Assembly: GCA_039808325.1 (NCBI GenBank)
Contig: JBDHSU010000098.1
Coordinates: forward strand, 1-15,211
Origin: JAFKKS01 sp039808325
GTDB lineage: Bacteria; Pseudomonadota; Alphaproteobacteria; Rhizobiales; Xanthobacteraceae
Reading direction: 5' to 3'
DNA length: 15,211 nt
This document shows positions 6,645-13,212 of the stretch, one piece after another (within the stretch, counting starts at the first letter, position 1; each line of letters opens with the position of its first letter). A program made the position numbers and the translations under genes. The notes under the pieces were generated by a model. The model had not been told where the DNA came from. It was given only the letters and a program-made list of their open reading frames with translations, and searched no databases.

Positions 6645-6671
6645 GAAAACGGGCGCCCTGGGCGCCCGTTT
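6645..6671 (-). terminator. Rho-independent terminator of the L,D-transpeptidase gene
   Basis: Perfect 11-bp stem AAACGGGCGCC (6647-6657) with GGCGCCCGTTT (6661-6671) and a three-base loop, 24 bp beyond the stop. On the minus strand it is followed by TTTTCGTTA. It separates this transcript from the DUF882 gene downstream. Confidence 0.8.
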
Positions 6672-6694
6672 CTGCGATCCGTTGTCCGCTGGAT

Positions 6695-8776
6695 CTACTG
6701 GAAGAAGGGAAACGGGAAGAAGCTCCGCTGGTCCGGGATGCGACTGTCGTAGCGCACGCGCGGGTCGGCGTAGCGCGGGTCACGCGTGCGCGAATCATAG
6801 CGTCCGCGAGGGGCGTTGCTCGCGGCGCGTTGCGGCTTCACGACCTGCGAGCGCTCCGCAATGACCGGAAGCTTGTCGCCGCGGAGAGCGATCTGCACCC
6901 GCTTGTCGTAACCGTAGATGTCGTCGCGCACGACAAGGTGCCCGGCCTCGTCGACATAGGCGTTGAAGTACACGAGGTGCACCGGAATGCTGGCTCTCAT
7001 CTTCAGCCAGCGCTCGCTCGATCCGAACATGCCTTGCAGTTTCTGCGCCGAGAACTGCTCGGACGGCTGGCCGCCGATCGCGAGCAGCGCTTCGCCGAAC
7101 TGCGTCGGATTCTGCACGCGCATGCAGCCGTGGCTGTAGGCGCGCCGCGCGTGTCCGAACAGGCTCTTGTCCGGCGTGTCGTGCAGGTAGACCTGGTAGC
7201 GGTTCGGAAAATTGAACTTGATGCGGCCGAGCGCGTTGCGTTCGCCCGGCGGCTGACGGATCGAGATGCTGCCGTCGCGGGCCCGTTCCATGACCAGGCC
7301 CATACGGGCGAGCACGCTCGGATCCTGCTGCAAGGCCGGCAGATATTCGTTGTAGATGATCGATTGCGGCACGTGCCAAGTGGGGTTCACCTGGATCGTC
7401 TCGATCTTGGCGGAGAAGCTCGGGCTCGGCGTGCCCGGTTTGCCGACGACGATCTTCGTCTTGTACATCGCCGTGCCGTTGTGCATCAGCTTCAATGTGA
7501 AGTCCGGGATGTTGACCATCACGTAGGACTTGCCGAGGTCGCGCGGCAGCCAGCGCCAGCGCTCCATGTTCGACACGATCACATCGGCCTGGTGGCTCGC
7601 CGAACGGCCGTTCAGCGCGGCGACCGTATTGCCGCCGACGATGCCGTCGGGGCGCAGTCCCTTCGATTTCTGGAAGGCCTTGACGGCCTCGACGAGGGCG
7701 TCGTCGTAAGTGCTGTCCTCGCTCGCCGGCACGCCGAGCCGTTCGCGGAGGGCGCTGACACGCTCGTCCTTGCCGCCCGGCGAAAGGGCGCGCCCCGCCG
7801 GAATCCGCACCACCTCGGGCTCGTTGCCGCTGCGGCCGCGCAATTCGGCAAGCTTCGCCTTCAGGGCGCGGAAGCCGGCATGCGGCGGATTGTAGCCGTC
7901 CAGGGTTTTTGCCACGTCCTGCGTTTCGGCGAGCGTCTTGAGAACGCGCGCCGGATCGGGCGCGGGCGGCGAGAATTCGATGTTGGTGCTGATGCGGGAC
8001 GGGGCAACCTGGCCGCCCTCGGCCTGACGCGCGAAGGTCAGCAACGATTGCGTCAGCTTGAGTTCCGCGTCGGCTAGAGCCTCCGGCGTGGTCGCGTCCT
8101 TGAGATCGGGCGTCGGATAGTCCTTCGGGTCCAGTCCGTCGGCGTCGGCGGCGTGCAGGCGGGCAATCGCCGCCTTCATCCGGGCGGTCGGGGCGCCGTT
8201 TTCGATCCAGACGGGAACGTAGCCGCGGGCCTTGTAGAAGGCGTCGACGGCGGTTCGCTCCGACTTCAGTGCAAACCGCTTCTCGGCGCCGCGCTCGGTG
8301 AGCGCGTCGCGCAACTGTTCTCCGATCGGCTCGTCGGCCTCGGCCATCCGGCCAAGCGGCATCGCGCCGAGGTCCTTGACGGTGGGGGGCGGCACGTCAG
8401 CCGACTCCGGCATCGGAATGGCCTTGGCGATGTCCGCCGGGTCGATCTTTTTGCTGGCGGCGGAGGCCGGCGTGAACGCGGCGGGTTTTTCCGGCTGGCC
8501 GGTTCTGGCGGTGGTCGCCGGCGCGGCGGCAGGAGCGCTCGCAGCGGGGGACGCAGCCGGCGTGCTGGCGGCAGCGGGTGCGCCGCCATTTGCCGCGCCG
8601 ACATCCGCAGCCGTCGGGGGCGGCACGTTCGCTGCGTCAGGGACGGGAATTGCGGCCTCGACGGCCTTTTCGTCCATGGCTGACGCTGGCAATCCGGATG
8701 CGATGGCCAAAACCAGGGCCAACGTGCCGACCGCCACGCCGTCGCGCCAAGAGCCGGTGAGCCGAGAACCGCGCAT
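6695..8776 (-). CDS. Periplasmic L,D-transpeptidase, YcbB/LdtD-like (YkuD domain)
   Basis: Builds 3-3 (mDAP-mDAP) peptidoglycan cross-links or attaches proteins to the wall; an exported enzyme of 693 residues. A signal peptide ends near PASA (30-33). It is followed by an Ala/Pro-rich low-complexity segment (about 36-140) holding a duplicated motif, an L,D-transpeptidase scaffold domain (about 150-310), a peptidoglycan-binding domain (about 335-390, with FQKSKGLRPDGIVGGNTVAALN) and the YkuD catalytic domain (about 415-605). The active site is YLHDTP with H532 and SHGCMR (548-553) with nucleophile C551. The tail is Arg/Asp/Tyr-rich and ends in FFPFPFFQ. The ATG at 8776 is fixed by AAGGAGGAG 5 nt upstream. 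It lies 136 bp after the TacA-type regulator on the same strand and before the DUF882 endopeptidase gene, from which a strong terminator divides it. Confidence 0.95.
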   Translation of the reverse strand: MRGSRLTGSWRDGVAVGTLALVLAIASGLPASAMDEKAVEAAIPVPDAANVPPPTAADVGAANGGAPAAASTPAASPAASAPAAAPATTARTGQPEKPAAFTPASAASKKIDPADIAKAIPMPESADVPPPTVKDLGAMPLGRMAEADEPIGEQLRDALTERGAEKRFALKSERTAVDAFYKARGYVPVWIENGAPTARMKAAIARLHAADADGLDPKDYPTPDLKDATTPEALADAELKLTQSLLTFARQAEGGQVAPSRISTNIEFSPPAPDPARVLKTLAETQDVAKTLDGYNPPHAGFRALKAKLAELRGRSGNEPEVVRIPAGRALSPGGKDERVSALRERLGVPASEDSTYDDALVEAVKAFQKSKGLRPDGIVGGNTVAALNGRSASHQADVIVSNMERWRWLPRDLGKSYVMVNIPDFTLKLMHNGTAMYKTKIVVGKPGTPSPSFSAKIETIQVNPTWHVPQSIIYNEYLPALQQDPSVLARMGLVMERARDGSISIRQPPGERNALGRIKFNFPNRYQVYLHDTPDKSLFGHARRAYSHGCMRVQNPTQFGEALLAIGGQPSEQFSAQKLQGMFGSSERWLKMRASIPVHLVYFNAYVDEAGHLVVRDDIYGYDKRVQIALRGDKLPVIAERSQVVKPQRAASNAPRGRYDSRTRDPRYADPRVRYDSRIPDQRSFFPFPFFQ

Positions 8777-8781
8777 CAATG

Positions 8782-8790
8782 CTCCTCCTT
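8782..8790 (-). promoter_or_regulatory. Strong ribosome binding site of the L,D-transpeptidase
   Basis: AAGGAGGAG on the minus strand, 5 nt before the ATG at 8776. It excludes a TTG directly upstream as the start and suggests high translation. Confidence 0.7.
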
Positions 8791-8912
8791 CTCGTCGTTC
8801 GCGCCGCGAGGCGCCAATGACGATGGTCGCGTCCGCATTGCGTCAAACTACTGATTGAATCGCCAATTGCCCAGGCCGCGTGGCGCCCTCTAGCTGAGAT
8901 TTGATCCGTGTG

Positions 8913-10436
8913 TCACCGGACCGACACGTTCTCGCCGCCGTTCTCCTCGGATACCAATCCGAGGCTCTCCAGCTTCCGATAAAGCGTTGATCGGCCAATG
9001 CGAAGCTTGCGTGCCACCTCGGACATCTGTCCGCGATAATGCGCGATGGCGAAGCGTATGGCCTCGGTCTCGATGTCGGCTAAAGGTCGTACCTCGCCGG
9101 CGGCGTCGAGAAGGAAGAGCTTGCCGGCGGCCGGCTCGGCGGGCATCGGCCCCACGCTCGATATTCCGGGTTCGATGGTGATCGGGGCATCGTCGGCGCC
9201 GATGTCGTGCGGGGCGATGCTGGGATGGGGCGCCGGGTCGGCCGCCGGCATGCGGGCGGCAAGCGAGGCGATCTGCGGAAACTCTTGCGTGCCGATTTCG
9301 TCGGACTCCGCCAGCACGACGGCGCGGAACACGGCATTTTCGAGCTGACGAACGTTGCCCGGCCAGGAGAATGCGCGCAGCAGCGCGGCCGCCTCGGTGG
9401 ATACGGAACGGATGCGCTTTCCCTCTTCCGCGGCGAAGCGGGCAAGGAAGTGGCGCACCAGGTCGGGCACGTCCTCCGGCCGCTGGCGCAGTGGCGGGAT
9501 GGCAATCGGGAAAACGTGCAGGCGGTAGAACAGATCCTCGCGGAAGCGGCCTTGCTTCACGTCTTCGGTCAGATTGCGGTTGGTCGCCGAGACGAGGCGG
9601 ACGTCGACCTTCACGGGCTTGCGGGCGCCGACCGGCTCGACCTCGCCTTCCTGAATGGCGCGCAACAGTTTCACCTGGGCCGACAGCGGCAGTTCGCCGA
9701 CCTCGTCGAGGAACAGCGTGCCGCCCGAGGCCTCGACGAATTTGCCGGTGTGGCGCTCGGTCGCGCCGGTGAACGCGCCCTTCTCGTGGCCGAACAGGAT
9801 CGATTCCACGAGGTTGTCGGGAATGGCGCCGCAGTTTACCGCGACGAAGGGCTTGGCGCTGCGCTCGCTGGAGCCGTGGATGGCGCGCGCGACAAGCTCC
9901 TTGCCGACGCCGGATTCGCCCTCGATCAGTACCGGGATAGCCGATGTGGCGGCCTTTTCCGCGGTGCGCAGGACGGCCTGCATGCGCGGGCTGCGGGTGA
10001 CGATATCCTTGAACCCCAGCGTTCCACTGCGGCTACGCTTGATCAGCTTGAGTTCGGTCTCGAGCGCGCGTGTGGCGAGAGCGTTGCGCAGGCTGACCTG
10101 CAGCCGCTCGGGCCCGACCGGCTTGACGACGAAATCGGTGGCGCCGGCCCGCATCGCGGAGACGACATTGTCGATGCCCCCATGCGCCGTCTCGACGATG
10201 ACTGGCGTCGTGAGCCCCGCTTCGCCCATGCGCGCCAGGACGCCGAGACCGTCGAGGTCGGGCATCACTAGGTCGAGGACGACGCAGTCGATTCGCTCGT
10301 TGCCGGCCGTCAACAGGCGGATCGCGGCCTGACCGCCATCGACGGTCACCGGCTCGTAGCCGAAGCGACCGACCATGTTCTCAATCAGCCGGCGCTGCAC
10401 CGGGTCGTCGTCGACAATAAGAATCCGCTCGGCCAT
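8913..10436 (-). CDS. tacA: Sigma-54-dependent response regulator, TacA-like (NtrC family)
   Basis: DNA-binding activator of sigma-54 promoters controlled by phosphorylation; 507 residues. The receiver domain (1-120) has the acidic pair D10/D11, phospho-acceptor D55 (VVLDLVMPDLDG) and K105. The AAA+ domain (about 145-375) has Walker A GESGVGKE (173-180), sigma-54 contact loop GAFTGA (220-225), Walker B LFLDEV (241-246) and FSWPGNVRQLEN (356-367). After a variable linker comes a Fis-type helix-turn-helix, SEVARKLRIGRSTLYRKLES (472-491). The start is ATG at 10436, although its ribosome site is weak; a GTG at 10487 would leave only 2 bp to the CtrA-type box. The name rests on domain order, the CtrA-like box upstream and a context with DUF1244, GapR and wall genes. 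In Caulobacter, TacA is activated through the ShkA-ShpA phosphorelay and its gene depends on CtrA. Another NtrC-type regulator is possible. No partner kinase is in the window. Confidence 0.9.
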   Translation of the reverse strand: MAERILIVDDDPVQRRLIENMVGRFGYEPVTVDGGQAAIRLLTAGNERIDCVVLDLVMPDLDGLGVLARMGEAGLTTPVIVETAHGGIDNVVSAMRAGATDFVVKPVGPERLQVSLRNALATRALETELKLIKRSRSGTLGFKDIVTRSPRMQAVLRTAEKAATSAIPVLIEGESGVGKELVARAIHGSSERSAKPFVAVNCGAIPDNLVESILFGHEKGAFTGATERHTGKFVEASGGTLFLDEVGELPLSAQVKLLRAIQEGEVEPVGARKPVKVDVRLVSATNRNLTEDVKQGRFREDLFYRLHVFPIAIPPLRQRPEDVPDLVRHFLARFAAEEGKRIRSVSTEAAALLRAFSWPGNVRQLENAVFRAVVLAESDEIGTQEFPQIASLAARMPAADPAPHPSIAPHDIGADDAPITIEPGISSVGPMPAEPAAGKLFLLDAAGEVRPLADIETEAIRFAIAHYRGQMSEVARKLRIGRSTLYRKLESLGLVSEENGGENVSVR

Positions 10437-10488
10437 GAACGTTCGCCGCCACCCTTGCCTCGAATTGATGCACTGTGGCGCAGGCACG

Positions 10489-10503
10489 TTAATGCGCCTT
10501 TAA
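10489..10503. promoter_or_regulatory. Perfect CtrA-type box TTAA-N7-TTAA
   Basis: TTAA (10489-10492), seven bases, TTAA (10500-10503). It lies 53-67 bp upstream of the tacA ATG and about 143 bp upstream of pepF on the other strand. TTAA is rare in this GC-rich DNA, and the spacing is exactly the CtrA consensus. The regulator gene is the likelier target, since Caulobacter tacA is under CtrA control. A weak -10 (ATCAAT) lies 17 bp after the proximal half site. Confidence 0.6.
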
Positions 10504-10645
10504 GTGCGCAGAGGGGCCGGGGGAAAGGCCGGGCGGGGGACGCGGCCGGGTTCGCGGTTTGCCTCCGCCGGAGCGGTGCCTATGTTGCGGGGTGAAGACC
10601 CCTCGCAGCGGCCGTTCCGTCCGCCGCTCAGCCGAAAGCCCCCCA

Positions 10646-12484
10646 ATGCCGCCCAAAAAGACCGCCACCGCGACAGCGCAAACGGAAAAGACCCACGCGC
10701 CGGATCTCGGCGCCTTGCCCGAATGGAACCTCGCCGACCTCTATCCCGGAATCGACTCTCCCGAAGTCAAGCGCGACCTCGAGCGGGCGAATACCGAATG
10801 CAGCGCATTCGAGGAGGCGTTCAAAGGTAAGCTCGCCGCCATCGCGGCCGCCCCGAATGGCGGCGGCGCGCTCGCCGACGTGGTGAAGCGCTACGAGGCG
10901 ATCGACGATCTTCTCGGGCGGCTGATGTCGTTCGCGTCGCTCGTCTATGTCGGCGACACGACGGACGCGAAGCGCGCCAAGTTCTACGGCGACGTGCAGG
11001 AGCAGATCACCGACGCCTCGACGCACCTTCTGTTCTTCACGCTTGAACTCAACCGCATCGACGACGCGGTGCTGGAGCGCGCGCTCGCCGATCCGGCGCT
11101 CGGCCACTACCGCTCGTGGTTCGAGGATGTGCGCAAGGAAAAGCCGTACCAGCTCGACGACAAGCTCGAGCAATTGTTTCACGAGAAATCCGTCACCGGC
11201 TATTCCGCGTGGAACCGCCTGTTCGACGAGACGATCGCGGGACTGACGTTCGATGTCGACGGCCAGTCGCTGACCATCGAACCGACGCTGCATCTTTTAC
11301 AGGACGCCGATGGCAAGAAGCGCAAGGCGGCGGCGCAAGCGCTCGCCGCGACCTTCGGCGCCAATCTGCGGCTGTTCGCGCTCGTCACCAACACGCTCGC
11401 CAAGGACAAGGAGATCTCCGATCGCTGGCGCGGGTTCAACGACATCGCGGCCGCGCGCCACCTCTCGAACCGCGTCGAGCCGGAGGTGGTCGACGCGCTG
11501 GTCGGGGCAGTGACGGAAGCGTATCCGCGCCTGTCGCACCGTTATTACCGGCTGAAGGCGAAGTGGTTCGGCAAGGAGAAGCTGCCGCATTGGGACCGCA
11601 ACGCGCCGCTGCCGAAAGTCGACATGCGCACCATCGTCTGGAGCGAGGCGCAGGACACCGTGCTTGGTGCCTACCGCGCCTTCTCGCCGCGCATGGCCTC
11701 GATCGCGGAGCGTTTCTTCACCGATCGCTGGATCGATGCGCCGGTGCGCCCCGGCAAGGCACCCGGCGCCTTCGCGCATCCGACGGTGCCTTCGGCGCAT
11801 CCTTACGTGCTGCTCAACTATCAGGGCCGCCCGCGCGACGTGATGACGCTCGCGCACGAACTCGGCCATGGCGTGCATCAGGTCTTGGCCGCGCCGAACG
11901 GTCCACTGATGGCTCCGACGCCGCTGACGCTCGCCGAGACCGCGAGCGTGTTCGGCGAGATGCTGACGTTCCAGACACTGCTCGCACGCACGACCAATGC
12001 GCGCGAGCGCAAGGCGATGCTCGCCGCCAAGGTCGAGGACATGATCAACACCGTGGTGCGGCAGATCGCGTTCTATACCTTCGAACGCAAGGTCCATACC
12101 GAGCGGCGCAACGGCGAACTGACGCCCGAGCGCATCGGCGAACTCTGGCTCTCGGTACAGTCGGAGAGCCTCGGCCCGGCGATCGACATCCGGTCCGGCT
12201 ACGAGACGTTCTGGGCCTACATCCCGCATTTCGTGCACTCGCCGTTCTACGTCTACGCCTATGCGTTCGGAGACTGCCTCGTGAACTCGCTCTACGCCGT
12301 CTACGACAACGCGGCCGAGGGCTTCGCCGAGCGCTATCTCGCGATGCTCGCCGCCGGCGGCACCAAGCACCACTCGGAATTGCTGAAACCCTTCGGGCTC
12401 GACGCCCGCGATCCCGGCTTCTGGCAGGGCGGGCTGTCGCTGGTCGAGCGGATGATCGGGGAACTGGAGGCGATGGAGGCGTAG
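10646..12484 (+). CDS. pepF: Oligoendopeptidase F, M3 family zinc metallopeptidase
   Basis: Cytosolic peptidase that cuts short peptides, used in peptide turnover; 612 residues, normal for the M3B (PepF) clade. The zinc site is HELGH (404-408) with catalytic E405; the third ligand is expected in LAETASVFGE (429-438), probably E431. The substrate-site segment HSPFYVYAYAFGD (531-543) is typical of M3 enzymes. The N-terminal helical half (about 20-200) starts with LPEWNLADLYPG, a common opening of the family. The ATG at 10646 was preferred because the family homology begins shortly after it, though its ribosome site is weak; the frame is open 29 codons further upstream. No signal peptide. It is transcribed away from tacA, and its stop lies 3 bp before the promoter of the toxin-antitoxin pair. 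Confidence 0.95.
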   Translation: MPPKKTATATAQTEKTHAPDLGALPEWNLADLYPGIDSPEVKRDLERANTECSAFEEAFKGKLAAIAAAPNGGGALADVVKRYEAIDDLLGRLMSFASLVYVGDTTDAKRAKFYGDVQEQITDASTHLLFFTLELNRIDDAVLERALADPALGHYRSWFEDVRKEKPYQLDDKLEQLFHEKSVTGYSAWNRLFDETIAGLTFDVDGQSLTIEPTLHLLQDADGKKRKAAAQALAATFGANLRLFALVTNTLAKDKEISDRWRGFNDIAAARHLSNRVEPEVVDALVGAVTEAYPRLSHRYYRLKAKWFGKEKLPHWDRNAPLPKVDMRTIVWSEAQDTVLGAYRAFSPRMASIAERFFTDRWIDAPVRPGKAPGAFAHPTVPSAHPYVLLNYQGRPRDVMTLAHELGHGVHQVLAAPNGPLMAPTPLTLAETASVFGEMLTFQTLLARTTNARERKAMLAAKVEDMINTVVRQIAFYTFERKVHTERRNGELTPERIGELWLSVQSESLGPAIDIRSGYETFWAYIPHFVHSPFYVYAYAFGDCLVNSLYAVYDNAAEGFAERYLAMLAAGGTKHHSELLKPFGLDARDPGFWQGGLSLVERMIGELEAMEA

Positions 12485-12487
12485 GGG

Positions 12488-12527
12488 TTGTACGTTTCGT
12501 AAAACGTTGTTATACATTACGTATAAC
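12488..12527 (+). promoter_or_regulatory. Toxin-antitoxin promoter overlapping two operator-like inverted repeats
   Basis: TTGTAC (12488-12493), exactly 17 bp, then TATACA (12511-12516) form a good vegetative promoter. ACGTTT/AAACGT (12492-12497/12502-12507) lies in the spacer, and GTTATAC/GTATAAC (12509-12515/12521-12527) covers the -10 and the expected start point. Binding here would block transcription, as expected for an autorepressing AbrB-type antitoxin. The region is AT-rich compared with its surroundings. Confidence 0.65.
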
Positions 12528-12542
12528 GTCGAAAGTGCAGCC

Positions 12543-12767
12543 ATGAAAATCGAAATCAAAAAGATCGGAAATTCCGAGGGTTTCATCCTCCCTCGTGAGG
12601 TGATGCAGCGGTTCGATTTGAAGCGTGGCCAGTCCTTCCACATCACGGAACGGCCGGAGGGCGGCTTTCAATTTGTGCCCTACGATCCGGATTTCGAAAA
12701 GACGATGGAGATCGTGGACGACATCATCGACGAGTATCGCGACACGCTCGCAACCCTCGCGAAATGA
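12543..12767 (+). CDS. AbrB/MazE-fold antitoxin
   Basis: Antitoxin of a type II module, 74 residues. The N-terminal half (1-47) is a swapped-hairpin AbrB/SpoVT domain, recognisable from IKKIGNSEGFILPREVMQRF and LKRGQSFHIT; this part binds operator DNA. The C-terminal part (48-74), acidic and probably helical (FEKTMEIVDDIIDEYRDTLA), should bind and neutralise the toxin. The ATG at 12543 was chosen because an in-frame start at 12507 would lie upstream of the predicted transcription start. The stop overlaps the toxin start as ATGA, so the two are translationally coupled. AbrB-type antitoxins are known with Doc toxins, as are Phd antitoxins. The inverted repeats upstream are the likely operator. 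Confidence 0.85.
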   Translation: MKIEIKKIGNSEGFILPREVMQRFDLKRGQSFHITERPEGGFQFVPYDPDFEKTMEIVDDIIDEYRDTLATLAK

Positions 12768-13150
12768 CCGAACCGAAGTGGATCTCCTACGATCAGGCCA
12801 TCGCGGCGCATAGCCGTCAGCTCCGACGCTACGGCGGCGCTGCGGGCCTGCGCGATGAAGGAGCGTTGCGATCGGCGCTCGAGAGGCCCGTCAACAAATG
12901 GCATTATGAAAGCCTGGAGCTGCTTGAGCTTGCGGCGGCGTACGCTTTTGGCCTCGCCAAAAATCACGCCTTCGTCGATGGCAACAAGCGCATCGCGTTC
13001 ATCAGCATGGTCGCTTTCTTACGCAAGAACGGCGTTGCGTTTGCCCCCGATCAGGCACAAGCGGCGGCGATGATCATTGCCGTTGCCGCCGGCGAGGTGA
13101 GCGAGGAAAGCCTGGCGCGCTGGATCCGCGACAACTGGCCATCCGCGTGA
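12764..13150 (+). CDS. doc: Doc (death-on-curing) toxin, Fic-fold
   Basis: Toxin of 128 residues, the usual length for Doc. Phage P1 Doc inactivates EF-Tu by phosphorylating it and so stops translation. The Fic-type signature is HAFVDGNKR (68-76), with H68 as the expected catalytic base, D72 as metal ligand, and N74, K75 and R76 holding the nucleotide. The motif has Gly at position 73 where P1 Doc has Ala; NKR is kept as in Doc, whereas AMPylating Fic enzymes have GNxRxxR. The N-terminal GLRDEGALRSALERP is typical of Doc proteins. All key residues are present, so the toxin looks intact. It starts inside the antitoxin stop codon. No separate ribosome site is obvious, which supports coupling. 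Confidence 0.92.
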   Translation: MTEPKWISYDQAIAAHSRQLRRYGGAAGLRDEGALRSALERPVNKWHYESLELLELAAAYAFGLAKNHAFVDGNKRIAFISMVAFLRKNGVAFAPDQAQAAAMIIAVAAGEVSEESLARWIRDNWPSA

Positions 13151-13212
13151 ACGGCCTTACGGTGGACGCGGCGAAGGCTTAGATCACGGGTTCCTTCATC
13201 GGACCGGACGCC

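Noticed and set aside
8777..8912. Search for a sigma-54 promoter (TGGCAC-N5-TTGCA) upstream of the L,D-transpeptidase as a TacA target
   Set aside because: No convincing -24/-12 element on either strand, and none seen upstream of DUF882 or gapR. A TTGACG at 8841-8846 has no good -10.
10437..10444. Palindrome GAACGTTC directly before the tacA start, LexA-like at first sight
   Set aside because: Alphaproteobacterial LexA sites are GTTC-N7-GTTC direct repeats; an 8-bp palindrome here may be chance.
11116..12546. Second plus-frame open reading frame inside pepF
   Set aside because: Arg-rich frame-shifted reading of pepF, which has all M3 motifs in its own frame.
13180..13188. TAGATCACG, identical to the first bases of the palindromic mosaic at 3882-3890
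   Set aside because: Nine bases without the inverted arm; too short to call a second copy.
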